A stretch of 64,000 nt of DNA from Anthopleura xanthogrammica (lineage: Eukaryota > Cnidaria > Anthozoa > Actiniaria > Actiniidae): the NCBI GenBank assembly GCA_964019055.1, contig OZ025221.1, positions 2,277,713 through 2,341,712 on the forward strand, given 5' to 3'. The notes beneath the pieces were generated by a model that had not been told where the DNA came from, did not search any database, and worked only from the letters and a program-made list of their open reading frames with translations. Shown here one piece after another: positions 23,301 to 33,783 of the stretch; the first letter of the stretch is position 1; each line of letters begins with the position of its first letter. The translations under genes and the position numbers were made by a program.

Positions 23301-23845
23301 TGAATTGCAGCTGTTTACAAAAGAGATTGGCTTCCCTAGCCTTCGTTATAGCAATACAACCCTATTCAAAAAAGTTGGTGAAGGTTTTGTTGCATGTTGC
23401 ATGCTGTATGTTGCACGTTGCTTACCAAGCTTGAATTGTATTATATTCATGTCATGTTAAAAATAATGTCAGCACAGAAGAAAATATATGCTGAAAAAAA
23501 CTGCAGACAGAGGCTGGGGAAATCCCATATTGTGACCTTTCGCTGCTTGAATTCACATCACCCATACTGCATTTCGGGTTTGGTATGCAACATGCAACAA
23601 GCAACAACATCTTCACCGACCTTATAATTATGAAATAGCTGTATACGAGTTCAAATTCAGCAACGCGATGCTTTTCAATATATTTAACAGAAAAATAGTG
23701 CGAAATTTTACCAACTTTAACTTATTAAAGACAGTCGAAAATCATCTTGTTAGACATAGATTAATCTTTGATCGATAAATTCAGTGTATTATATTCGCAG
23801 TTTTTTTCTAAAGACATGGAGAATGAATGTGCACTTTAAATAGAT
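23301..23845. other. Gene-free stretch
   Basis: AT-rich. Short overlapping frames around 23275-23627 contain TGCATGTTGCATGCTGTATGTTGCACG and an inverted version (GTATGCAACATGCAACAAGCAAC), suggesting another foldback element at about 23360-23625. No gene is supported. Confidence 0.4.
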
Positions 23846-23847
23846 CA

Positions 23848-23960
23848 GCCCAGAGGTTGTTTCAGGGTTCAATCTGTGAATTAGCCATGCCCTGATGCCC
23901 AGAGGTTGTTTCAGGGTTCAATCTGTGGGTTAGCCATGCCCTGATGCCCAGAGGTTTTCC
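23848..23960. repeat. 57-bp minisatellite, locus 1
   Basis: Two to three units in the orientation GCCCAGAGGTTGTTTCAGGGTTCAATCTGTG...TTAGCCATGCCCTGA. The same unit forms arrays at 26400-26880 (inverted) and 38370-38540. Confidence 0.85.
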
Positions 23961-23981
23961 AGAATTCTATTCTAGTTTCTA

Positions 23982-24190
23982 GACGAATTGCAACGACGAT
24001 TTTTCGCGATACGCCGTTACGCAAAAGGTTTATACCATGTAACATGGCGGATGGAACCATTTTTATTTTTTTTTGCGTAATTCGACTTCAGGCAACACGT
24101 TGCGAGATGGTGATCTGAAGTCAAAACCTCGCAACTGAAAATGACGGATTTTTCGCAGCGTTGCACGAAAAATCGTCGTTGCAAATCGTC
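23982..24190. mobile_element. 209-bp inverted-repeat element
   Basis: The left end GACGAATTGCAACGACGATT is mirrored by AATCGTCGTTGCAAATCGTC on the right, with an inner TTTTTCG/CGAAAAA pair. No coding content; a MITE-like foldback. Confidence 0.65.
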
Positions 24191-24827
24191 TCGTGTAACA
24201 TCGCCTTAAGAGCTCTCTTATTTATAGTTTTATTTTTTCTATTCCACTGCGTCTTAACTTCTTCACGATCGAAAAAAGAGACAATAAAAATGTATGACAT
24301 AAATTCGAATTTTTTCATTTCATTTTGAAGTTAAACAAGCTAAATTAATTCATAATGTGCATGGCGTCCTCCGGAAAAGCTTATATAGTGAGCTCTGTCA
24401 TTCTATAGAAAGAAAGATAGAAAAGTGTATGACACATACATAGAAGTCTTTCTTTTAGTTTCAGAGCTAAACAAACTGTACATAATTATCATTATATATT
24501 AGCATCTAACGGAAGGGCTTTTATATATAACTACTAGCCCTCCCTCTCTTCATTCTTTGACAACTTTCTTGTGTTTCACTTTGTAGACAAATTAAAACCT
24601 GTATAGTTCTTAACAAAGAGTTGTGACACGCCATGAATTTTTAAGCACTGTTGAGTGTGAAATATTAATACTAAAATATATTTTACATCTCGTAAAATTT
24701 TGAAGAAAAAAAATTTAAAAAATTATAAATGTTGAAGTTAATGAACATGCAGTGTCCTTTGATAAGCTAGATTTTCTAGTTTAGAGATTTTCCTGTCGTT
24801 GACTATTGAAATGAACTTTACATCTTC
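24191..24827. other. Gene-free stretch
   Basis: AT-rich intergenic DNA with no supportable exon, RNA or repeat structure beyond short A/T runs. Confidence 0.4.
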
Positions 24828-24970
24828 TATAGACCCCTCAGTCGCATTACGCCGGAATGCAGCTCAAGCTGGAGGACAAAACAATAGGTCCCAATTCTCA
24901 GGAGATTGTAATTCTTTTGTTTTGTCCTCCAAATTGAGCTGCTTTGACGTCACGTGAATGTGGTCTGTTA
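24828..24970. mobile_element. Palindromic MITE family B, copy 1
   Basis: About 143 bp. The arms carry ATGCAGCTCAAGCTGGAGGA...and the inverse TCCTCCAAATTGAGCTGC, ending at TATAGACCCC (left) and GTGGTCTGTTA (right, diverged). The family is defined by arms containing GACGTCAAAGCAGCTCAATT, ACAAAACAAAAGAATT and a short centre TCTCCTGAGAATT. Confidence 0.8.
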
Positions 24971-25189
24971 AGAAGTTTTTGAATTTGCAGAAAGTCGGGT
25001 GAAACGTTCTGAAAGTCATTTCGAAGTTTTAGATATTTTCCAAGTTCGAAAAGACAATAATGAAATAAAAACACGCTTAACAACATTCACGTATGTATAT
25101 TTAAAAACGTTACGAAACAGAGAGATGAGATTTCTGTTAAGTTGTGTCTAGGTTTTTTCCAAGGTTGAACAAAGTTTACGTATATAGCT

Positions 25190-25425
25190 AATTCAATTAA
25201 CGTTGTCGCTGAAAAAAGCCTAAAACCTTAATCATTTATCTCTTGTTTACCAACAAACTTCACTGTAGGCTATCTAAGAATGAAGGAATGTATGTCAATG
25301 TCGTAGAATTTGCAAGCATACAGCGAGTTTCTTATTGTAATAATGCCACGGTAAGATAAATTTCTTGATTCCTCTTTCAAATCTTTAGGGTTTAGGCTTT
25401 TTTCAGCGACAACGTTGAATTGGCT
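25190..25425. mobile_element. Inverted-repeat element upstream of the homeobox gene
   Basis: The left arm (25190-25229) contains CGTTGTCGCTGAAAAAAGCC and the right arm (25385-25425) contains GGCTTTTTTCAGCGACAACG, an exact inverse. About 155 bp lies between them. No coding content. Confidence 0.65.
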
Positions 25426-26019
25426 ATAAAAGAAGTATAAAATAAGTTCTCGGATTGGGGGAGTGAGTTGACTTAAACTATGCCGGGCTTCAGAACTTAA
25501 ATTATTCAAGATATTTCTTACTTTGGACTACAGAAATGTTGAATTTTGTTGTATACCAAAAAGTGCAAAATGTTGACAGGATGCAATAATGAATTGATGA
25601 ACATCCTTCCTGCTTGGCTGACAACACAATAGCAGCTTGTCGACAAGTCGTTGTCACAATTAACAGAACAATACAATAATTGAGCATAATTCACGCTTTC
25701 ATTGACCACCATGTGCTAATGTTCTTAGTAAAGTACGATAAAGAAACGCTAATCGCGGCTATTGACAACGCACAGGAGAAAGGATTAAGCTTAATTGGTC
25801 AATTACCTGTTTGGGTTGTCTTGTTGGGGCAAATAGACCTCCCCTTCTACCACAATTTCCACAGTTTTAGTCCGTCATCAACACCTTGTGGGATAGAAAT
25901 TGTATGGTGTCAACATAAAAGGCTAGAACAGAATGATATGGAATCTATTCAAAGTTGTTAACACTTTTATTGGGGCAGGGACTTTCTTTAGAAATTTCGA
26001 TATTGGTTTGTAGACTGGA
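25426..26019. other. Region upstream of the homeobox promoter
   Basis: About 600 bp with no confident gene. A plus-strand frame at 25680-25961 (93 codons) is open but shows no known domain, no recognisable splice context and no close match to a family I know, so it is not called. Confidence 0.35.
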
Positions 26020-26056
26020 TATAAAAGCGAGTGACTTTGTCTTGTAAGTCATTCAC
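26020..26056 (+). promoter_or_regulatory. Core promoter of the homeobox gene (TATA box and Inr-like site)
   Basis: TATAAAAG lies at 26020-26027. An initiator-like TCATTC has its A at 26051, 31 bases downstream of the first T of the box, which is the usual metazoan TATA-to-start distance. The first ATG of the gene model is 41 bases further, giving a short 5' leader. The spacing is seen in the sequence; transcription from here is inference. Confidence 0.55.
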
Positions 26057-26091
26057 TCGAGCCTTCAAGCACGACTCTGATCTAAAAACGA

Positions 26092-29000
26092 ATGTCTCTC
26101 GCTGATAAAATGGAAGTTGAACATACTAGGGTAAACTCTGCAGAAAAGAGCCAATCTGGATTCTCTATCTCGAGTATAATGGGCTTTCAAAACAAGAATG
26201 TGGAACAAAGTTGTAAAGGCACAAGTAAAGAAAGTTTGAATGAAAAACTTGGTAAGTTTGAGTTTAGAAAATATTTTCATACTGATCTTTAATTTCATAC
26301 TAAAAAGTCAGTGAGGCTGGATCTTCATCTAAGCGTTTTGTTATATCTATTATTCGTATTGAACTAAAAAATATCAGTGAACAAATCCAAACCAAAGTTT
26401 GACGAACCCTGAAACAATATTTAAGCTGATCAATGTCAGGGCACGGCTAACTCACAGATCAAACCCTGAAACAACCTCTGGGCTGATCTAAGTCAGGGCA
26501 TGGCTAACTCACAGATCAAACCCTGAAACAACCTCTAAGCTGATCTAAGTCAGGGCATGGCTAACTCACAGATCGAACCATGAAACAACCTCTAAGCTGA
26601 TCTAAGTCAGGGCATGGCTAACTCACAGATCGAACCCTGAAACAACCTCTGGGCTGATCTAAGTCAGGGCATTGCTAACTCACAGATAGAACCCTGAAAC
26701 AACCTCTGGGCTGATCTAAGTCAGGGCATGGCTTACTCACAGATCAAACCCTGAAACAACCTCTGGGCTGATCTAAGTCAGGGCATTGCTAACTCACAGA
26801 TAGAACCCTGAAACAACCCGCTCTATAGGCTGATCTAAGTCAGGGCATGGCTAACCGGCTCACAGATCGTACCCTGAAAAAAATCTCAGAATAAATTGGA
26901 ACTCAGTTTCTTGGGTTTTGTAAGGGAGGTGGAAAACCCTAGAATCAAAGATAAGACACAATAAACTTGACTCACAATGATAAGATGGTAGTCCAGGAAT
27001 CGAACATGAGATCCCTGAGGTGAGAGGGAATTGTGCCACTACATGCAGCATCTTATAGTTGACCTTAACGATTTCTATAAAAGATAGTTATAATGTATAT
27101 ACATAAGAAATGAGTCATACAAAACAGTCTTTATTCGTTTTTTTCTGCACTAAGTTATTTATTAATTTTTTTTTCTGTTCCTATGTCATAGATCGTTGAA
27201 CAAAAAATTAGGCAGTACACTAGTGAATTTGTTAAATTTCCTAAACCTTTCTCCACTCTTATCGGGAATATTTCTTTATATTTGAAAACTCAAACTCAGT
27301 GTTCGTATTAAATATAGTATCCTAAAGCTTTGGTATTTTCTAAAATCTAAGATAAGAAAAATTGAGGGACCAAGACCTGTATCGTTTGAAGCGGCGTGCC
27401 TTAGCATGTGGTACGCCAGTTGACCGTAGTTTAAGTTTGAGGTTAGGATTGCTGAAAAACTTATATCGTCATAAAGAAATCAGTAAAATTCTTCTTGTAT
27501 AAGAATCTAAGAGCTTTAACTGCATGAGGGACTCGCATTTTGTCTCTTACGATTTGACATTAAGTAAATTTTCTTACAAACTCAAAAAAAATATTCTTAG
27601 TAGCGCGCGTACTTGGAACTGCGCGCGCTGATGCGGAAAATCTTTTTTTTTTTTAAACTCCTTGATTTTGCTCAAGTTTTATTCAATTTCTTATCAATTT
27701 TTGTTAGATATTCTGCATTTTTCTGAATTTAGAACGTCGTACAGAGCGTAAAGTGTTTAAGACTTATAGTTTTGAAAATATAAGTGTTGAAATCCACAAA
27801 CAATTGGAAGCCAATTATGAGGGAGGAGTTGTTGATTTTGAATGATCACTGCATAGACTCCCAGAGGACTCATTAATAAGCACGTATTTTTAGCTGCAAA
27901 ACTGATCATGATTTGGTGGCTCGGCAAAAAAAATATGGTCATATATAAGTTAGGATATATCTTGATGGGATTGATTTTTTTGTCAAGTGAAGTCAAAAAA
28001 CAAATCAAATTTACAAAAACTTACACAATAGTTATGGGCCATCTTAATATACGATTTGAAGACATTTTGACAAGATTATTGCATATATTTTGATGAAAAT
28101 TATTAGTATTGAAGTCCAACGTTCTTTTTGAAAAAAGAACATTTTGTTGTCGTTTTTCAGTGTCCTTGTCCTTGTCCTTGTCCTTGTCCTTGTCCTTGTC
28201 CTTGTCCTTGTCCTTGTCCTTGTCCTTGTCCTTGTCCTTGTCCTTGTCCTTGTCCTTGTCCTTGTCCTTGTCCTTGTCCTTGTCCTTGTCCTTGTCCTTC
28301 AGTTGTCCTTTCGAGAAAACTTCTTAATTCTAACACACCGCCTGATATTTTTCTTCAGACAACCAGAGCCCAAAAAGAACCACGACCTTAAAATCAACCG
28401 AGAAAATCAAGAAAGTTAAACGGTTATCAAACGACAGTGATAGTAAAAGATATCGAGCAACGTTCGACAAGGCTCAGATCTTCCACATGGAGAGAGTGTT
28501 CCTCATTAATCATTATCCGGATGTCACAGCTCGATCAGAACTATCTAAAGCTACTGGACTTTCAGAATCACAAGTGCAGGTAATTGAGAACTTATTGAGA
28601 GCTTTTGTACTGGTGCATGAAGTAGCTTAACTTCTTGTTCTTAAAATTGATGTTCTTTTCTTATTCTCTTCTTTTCCTTTTCCTTGGTTCAGTTGTTACT
28701 TCTCTTGTTCTTTTTGTCCTTCTTCTTCTTCTTCTTGCTCGTCCAGTTTCTTGTTGAATAGTTGCTGCTGTTCTTCTTATAATTGTCCTTGTAGTTTTTG
28801 TTGTTTTTGTCGTGTTGTTGCAGCTCTCAGCTTCTTCTTCTTTTTCTTCTAGTTGTTGTTGTTTTTCTTCTTCTAGTTCTTCTTTTCCTCGTTCTTAATT
28901 CTCGTTCTTCTTCTCGTTCTTCTTCTTCTTCTTCTTCTTCTAGTTCTTTTTTTCCTCGTTCTTAATTCTCGTTCTTCTTCTCGTTCTTCTTTAGTCTTTT

Positions 29001-29613
29001 TTTCTTTTGATTCTGCTTCTTATTTTTGTCCTTCTCCTTGCATGTTCTTGTTCTTATTTTCTCCTCCTTCTACTACTAGTCACTAGCTGCTGCTGCTAAT
29101 GCTGAAGATGTTAATTAATTTGTAATTTCGTAATTTTTTCCACCATATCAGATCTGGTTCCAGAACCGTCGTGCAAAATGGCGCAAACAACAGCGCAAAC
29201 GTCGACAAGACATTCCTCCAATCTTCGGCCTGGGCTACCCGACACACCTTGCCCGCTTCTACCCAGGATACGACCCATACGCTATGTTCCCCTACGAGTA
29301 CTACAACACAGACTTCTGGACATGCGCACAGCAACAAATAGCTGCCATGCACTATAATGGCTTCCCACCACCACCGCTGACCACATGTATTTCAAGTCCT
29401 TCACGAAGCGTAGGGTCCAGTTCTCCAGTCAGCTCCCCAGTGTCTTCACCAGGTTCCCCGACAAACCTGACCGTTGGTAGTTCCCAGGAAGTAAGTCCTG
29501 TTTCTAAATCTGATAAAGAAGCCTTGGAGATACGAAATGACACGAGTCTACTCTCTCTGAGAGTCAAGGCAAAAGAACATTTGGCAGCCTTGGAAACGAG
29601 CGTGACGTCATGA
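26092..29613 (+). CDS. Paired-like (PRD-class) homeobox transcription factor, three exons
   Basis: Joined exons 26092-26251, 28359-28579 and 29152-29613 give 280 residues, with all junctions in frame and GT/AG intron ends (donor GGTAAGT after exon 1). The N-terminus has an eh1/octapeptide-like repressor motif, FSISSIMG, at 24-31. The homeodomain is residues 82-141 and has Arg5, Phe8, Gln12, Phe20, Tyr25, Leu40, Trp48, Phe49, Gln50, Asn51 and Arg53. Gln50 places it among paired-like, not six/otx-like, proteins. The second intron falls between homeodomain positions 46 and 47, a position shared by many PRD-class genes. A basic tract follows, then a Tyr/Pro-rich and Ser/Pro-rich linker. Residues 259-273 (SLLSLRVKAKEHLAA) match the OAR motif of aristaless/Rax-type proteins. 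There is no paired domain. It should bind TAAT-type palindromic DNA as a nuclear regulator. I cannot assign it to a bilaterian family; the first exon rests on phase and motif evidence, not on similarity. Confidence 0.85.
26400..26880. repeat. 57-bp minisatellite, locus 2, inside homeobox intron 1
   Basis: About eight units of the form CTGATCTAAGTCAGGGCATG...CTCACAGATC...CCTGAAACAACCTCTGGG, in the opposite orientation to loci 1 and 3. Later units show small insertions (for example near 26818-26855). The array lies wholly within the first intron of the homeobox gene. Confidence 0.9.
26877..27052 (-). mobile_element. tRNA-derived SINE (minus strand) in homeobox intron 1
   Basis: Read on the minus strand from 27052: a tRNA-like head GTAGTGGCACAATTCCCTCT followed by a B-box-like GTTCGATTCC, then a body with AGGGTTTTCCACCTCCCT and CTGAGTTCCAATTTATTC. 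This is the same general SINE group as the copies in the kinase and lipase introns. Confidence 0.65.
27061..28160. other. Remainder of homeobox intron 1
   Basis: AT-rich intron sequence between the SINE and the TCCTTG array. Short frames such as 27757-28008 (minus) have no domain. A low-complexity GCGCGCG pair near 27603-27630 is the only local oddity. Confidence 0.4.
28161..28299. repeat. (TGTCCT)n hexanucleotide array next to homeobox exon 2
   Basis: About 23 near-perfect copies of a pyrimidine-rich 6-bp unit. The array ends only 59 bases before the exon-2 acceptor at 28357-28358, so it lies in the branch-point/polypyrimidine neighbourhood and also follows a cryptic-looking TTTTTCAG at 28153-28160. 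Length changes here could affect splicing of the homeodomain exon. Confidence 0.9.
28655..29060. repeat. Polypyrimidine (TTC/TTG) tract in homeobox intron 2
   Basis: A 400-bp strand-asymmetric tract rich in CTTCTT and TTGTT. A roughly 65-bp unit (TTCTAGTTCTT...CCTCGTTCTTAATTCTCGTT) is repeated at about 28872 and 28940. It fills most of the intron that interrupts the homeodomain. Confidence 0.8.
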
Positions 29614-29649
29614 GATAACATTTAAGGGGCTAGTAGATCTAACGGGCTA

Positions 29650-29931
29650 GTAGACCCCCTTTACATGACGTCAAAGCAGCTCAATTTGGAGGAAAAAAAC
29701 AAAAGAATTTCAATCTCCTGAGAATCGGAATCTATTGTTTTGTCCTCAAAATCGAACTGCATTCTGACGTGCTTCAAGCTCAACTAAGGGTCTATAGACT
29801 CCTTGCAGCACGTCGGAATGCAGCCCAAATTGGAGGGCAAAACAATAGGTTTAAATTCTCAGGAGATTGAAATTATTTTGTTTTGTCCTCCAAATTGAGC
29901 TGCTATGACGTCACGTGAAAGGGGTCTATAG
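29650..29931. mobile_element. Two adjacent palindromic MITE family B copies (2 and 3)
   Basis: Copy 2 spans about 29650-29794 and copy 3 about 29790-29931, sharing a CTATAGAC junction. Both carry GACGTC, AGCTCAATTTGGAGG-type arms and the TCTCCTGAGAAT centre. They begin under 40 bases after the homeobox stop codon and so probably lie in its 3' untranslated region. Confidence 0.8.
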
Positions 29932-30354
29932 AGTATAACCTGTGGCAACTCTTGGGAAATTGTTAATCTGTCGCTATAGACAGGCTAGCTACTAAATATA
30001 TGGCCACACTTAACCGAGATTCTACTATATAATTTGAACTTGGTGAAGATTCATTTTGTGCAGTTTGGCTAAAATATATGAAAGTCATAAAAAATTTAAA
30101 ATTTCTTTCACCAAAATCAAGAGCTTTTCGCACACAATAATTCCTGGAAAGTTCATCCAAATCAAAAGAGAGTTAATAGTTTTGAGCGAAATTAATAATT
30201 TACTCAGACTAAAAAAGTAAACAGAAATCTAATATTTGAAATATTTCTTATTAGTAAGATCGAAGAGTAAAGTTAATTATTTATAAATACAAAATGGAGG
30301 TATAAGATCCAGTAGCAGATATCAGTGTTACATTCTATGGTCTTCAAACAATAG
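29932..30354. other. Gene-free stretch
   Basis: AT-rich intergenic sequence. No exon or element is supported. Confidence 0.4.
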
Positions 30355-30690
30355 TCCGTTTTACTGATACGGCGGCCATCTTGATTTCTATTGTTTTAAG
30401 TAAGACATTATGGGATGCTTAGGGTGTAATTATTAGAAAATTTATAGTATGCACATTTATATTTTAACGTTATCTACTGAGAAGTACATCTAAAAACCAA
30501 TTGAATTTGCTGGTAGTTGAAGCAATATGTGAAACACGAAAGCATCAATGAAAATTATTCGAGAACTGAGTAACCTCGCCACTCTACTAATGCTTTATAG
30601 ATATTTCAACGTTTGCCCCATGAGCATCCAATAATGTCTTACTTAAAACAATAGAATTCAAGATGGGCTCTGTATCAGTAAAGTAATCTA
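30355..30690. mobile_element. Inverted-repeat element
   Basis: The left arm (30355-30419) contains TTTACTGATACGGCGGCCAT, ATTGTTTTAAGTAAGACATT and ATGGGATGCT. The right arm (30624-30690) contains the inverse AGCATCCAATAATGTCTTAC, TTAAAACAATAGAATTCAAG and CTGTATCAGTAAAG. About 200 bp of AT-rich non-coding sequence lies between. Confidence 0.7.
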
Positions 30691-31320
30691 TTGTTTCAAG
30701 TCGTGGGCTTTTAGTTGGGTCAGTTTCTAGACATTCACTTTCAGTATTGTTGACCAGTAAATGCCTCGACTTGGATTTTTTAAACAATTATTTGAATGCA
30801 ATAGAGTGAATCTCTAATATCGGCTATTTGGCATACTGCAGCACATTTTGGGCAAAGAAAGAAATGAATCGTTATTATAAGATATTTTAAAAATGTTTAA
30901 GAACATCGAACTTAGAAACTACAATATCGAAAGAAAGTTTGTCTATATAATATTCTTGTGAGTTTTTTGTGGGACAAAATTTTAAGGGATTTTTTTGCAA
31001 GTGTATATTATAAAGTTTTTGGCAAATATTTTCTAGATGGTATTTTTTGTATTATATTATAATTTTTCGATTGATATGACTTTTCTGAAATACAAGTCAT
31101 CGATTGATTTGTCATTTACTTTACAGCTAAATTTGGACTTGTTGTCTTCGAGTTTTTAGCTAGCTCGAATATATTATATTTTCACAAATAATTTTGAACT
31201 AAATTTGAATAGTTTTATCAATTGTTTATTACCTGTAAATAGGGGAAGAATTTGTGAATAAAAATGGATAAAGAAACCGAATCATATATTGTGTGAAAAA
31301 AAAAAAAAAAAAAAACTTGA
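30691..31320. other. Gene-free stretch
   Basis: AT-rich sequence without a supportable feature, ending in an A-tract at 31294-31314. Confidence 0.4.
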
Positions 31321-31322
31321 TC

Positions 31323-31441
31323 AAAATGATCCTTGGGAATTAAGGGGGCCTGGGATTCAGTATCCCCCCCCCCCCCGGGAAAATGATCCTTGGGAATTAA
31401 GGGGGCCTGGGATTCAGTATCCCCCCCCCCCCCCCCGGGAA
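31323..31441. repeat. Two tandem copies of a unit of about 58 bp with poly-C
   Basis: Each unit has AAATGATCCTTGGGAATTAA, GGGGGCCTGGGATTCAGTAT and a 14-16 base C-run ending CGGGAA. It follows a poly-A tract. A recent tandem duplication; homopolymer lengths may carry assembly error. Confidence 0.85.
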
Positions 31442-31765
31442 TTTGAGGTTCAAAATACACTGAAATTGTGATTGATAGTGTTGAGCACAAGATCGAGGAA
31501 AGAGTTGGATATATCCCCTGAAAACACATTTTTTCATCTTTCAACACACAGCGACCATAAAGGGAATCATATAGGAAAACAAAGGAGCACGGAAATAGAT
31601 TGTTTCTGCTTGATTTTCCTGTTCGCTTGTAGTATTTAGCACACGTACGTTCTTAGACTCTAACCCACATTTTTCAATGAATAATAAATTTTTAAGATTT
31701 CATTTTCGTCTAGCACTTTTATCTAAATTGGGCTCCCTGTGGTTTGACCACCATTTGGAGCAGAT

Positions 31766-33701
31766 CAGGGGGGGTTGGACACAGCGCGCGAAGCATCAAG
31801 GGACAAAACGTTAATTTGAATTCATTTGCTCCTGGACGTCCAGAAGTGAAGAGCTCCCGACGGTTTGAAACTTGATGTAAACAAACAAAGGACATAAGAA
31901 TATCAAAAGTTTATGGAGAAACGGGAAGTTAATTAGCTATTTTATATATCATACACAAAATTTGGAATTTATTGAATAAAATTCAAAACTAAATAAACAA
32001 ATTATTTGTAGCCGAGTCTTACAAACTACCGAGTTTTTCATCCGAAAATCTTTCAGCTCAAATGATTGCTAGGATGCCTAATATGTTGAAGTAATTCAGC
32101 TTTCAACAAGGAAATTACTGATTCTGATCCTTTTGGCAACGGAATGCTGGAAAATTATACTGAGGTTTTTAAAGGAATCGACTAAAATAATATGATGAGA
32201 AATTTCAAAACTTTAGAAAACTGCCGGCGTAATTGAGTTGTCAAGCAAGCGCAGATTGCTAGAAGTCAAGAAACTAAAACTTATATGACACGAAAATAAA
32301 GTATACTAAAAAAGTTTTTTTACTTATGGCAAGAAAACTCTGTTTGAAAAATATCAGCTAGAAAACTACTTGCCTGTTCGTAAAATTATCAAAATTTTTA
32401 GCAGCAGACTCTGAAAGCCCTGCAAGTGTCACCACAGATCGTAGGTAAAAATTGAAAAACAAAACAAACATGAAATCTCTAAAAAGCAAAGTGTAATATG
32501 AAAATTAAATAATATAGAAACAATATAAAAAAAAAGCAAATATAGCCGCCTATTCTGATCATAAAAATGACTGTTAGTTCAGTGAAAATCGTGAAAAGCT
32601 TGGCCCTGTCTACATAACCAGTGTGAACAATCAAAATTAATATCAAGCTTTCCCCCCCAAAAAAATGACCGACAAAATTAAATTCGATATAAGAGTATAG
32701 ATAGAATATTAGTAAAGTATTTATTGGTTTACAACATTTAAAACTAGTTATAGAATTCCATCCTTTTTCGAAAGCAAAATAGTATTTTCAGTTCAACTCG
32801 TAATGAAGAAGTAGAATGCCTCTGATTCAGTTCACTGTTAATAATAATATACTTTTCTTTTTTTGGTCTTTTTCCCCCACAAAGCAAACAACTTAAATAA
32901 AAAATTGTTTTAGAAGAACTTTTTGCAATTACAATGAAGAAAAAGAAAGAGAAAAAGAATAAAAAGGCGCCCATTTGGAGCATCGAATAGGTTCACTTTC
33001 GAACAGCAAGTGCATGCAGAGTTAAAAGACAACAGTGAGATGTCAACTTTTATGTCACCAATTTCACCTTGACAAGCTTAATTTTTTTACACAAGAAGGT
33101 ACTGTACCTATCGTGTATTTGCATGATGATAAACTGATATTATTTCGACATTTATCTGACCAAAGTGGTACAACACTATAAAATTTTCCTCGTCAAATAT
33201 TGGAAGAACCGAGTTACCTGCTATACGAAAGCTAGCTCAAGAAAGGCTTCAATATGAGTCTTTATATCTCAAAAAGTAATGGGGAGCCCTGGGGAGCGTT
33301 TATACCACATGAAAGGTACTTTCCTGCTTTACATTTTGTTATAGTTTCAATACGAGATCCCTTATATTTCAAGAGTAAACAACAGAAGTGTGAAGCAAGC
33401 AGTTTTAGACAAAATGACTCGAGATCAAAATTAACACACGTCAATGAATGACGATAAAAAAAACTCATAAGCAAGATTTTGAAGCCAAACTTCTATGACA
33501 CCTTCAATATAACATACACTTTAATCGTACGAAATTTTATCGTAAGAAAAAACAAATAAATGCTATAAAACCTACTAACTTTAGCACTTGCCTTCTCAGT
33601 TCTCTCTGCCATTTTTGTTTTTCCCTCTCTCGAAATAGAGGGTCCTGATTGGTCAGTTTTCACTACCGTGATGCTTCGCGCGCTGTGTCCAACCCCCCCT
33701 G
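31766..33701. mobile_element. 1,936-bp TIR DNA transposon with 9-bp target duplication
   Basis: The terminal inverted repeats are perfect for 33 bp: the left begins CAGGGGGGGTTGGACACAGC and continues to CGCGCGAAGCATCA; the right is its exact inverse. GGAGCAGAT stands directly outside both ends (31757-31765 and 33702-33710). The joined flanks match a repeat at about 49452-49515, giving the empty-site sequence. A 9-bp duplication suggests a Mutator-like (MULE) or Merlin element. The interior is AT-rich, with poorly coding short frames only (for example 33254-33451), so the copy is non-autonomous or decayed. Just inside the right end is a CCCTCTCTCGAAATAGAGGG mini-palindrome. Confidence 0.85.
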
Positions 33702-33783
33702 GGAGCAGATATCGAGTTTCAAAGACTTTTATCAGCTGATTGAAAAAAACGTACAGCAATAGTTTTTTTCGGCCTGATTAATA

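Noticed and set aside
25680..25961. 93-codon frame upstream of the homeobox gene
   Set aside because: No recognisable domain and no promoter or splice context; the length is within chance expectation for this size of window.
26400..26880. Possible CRISPR array
   Set aside because: Units are contiguous 57-bp copies without unique spacers, and the DNA is clearly eukaryotic; it is a minisatellite.
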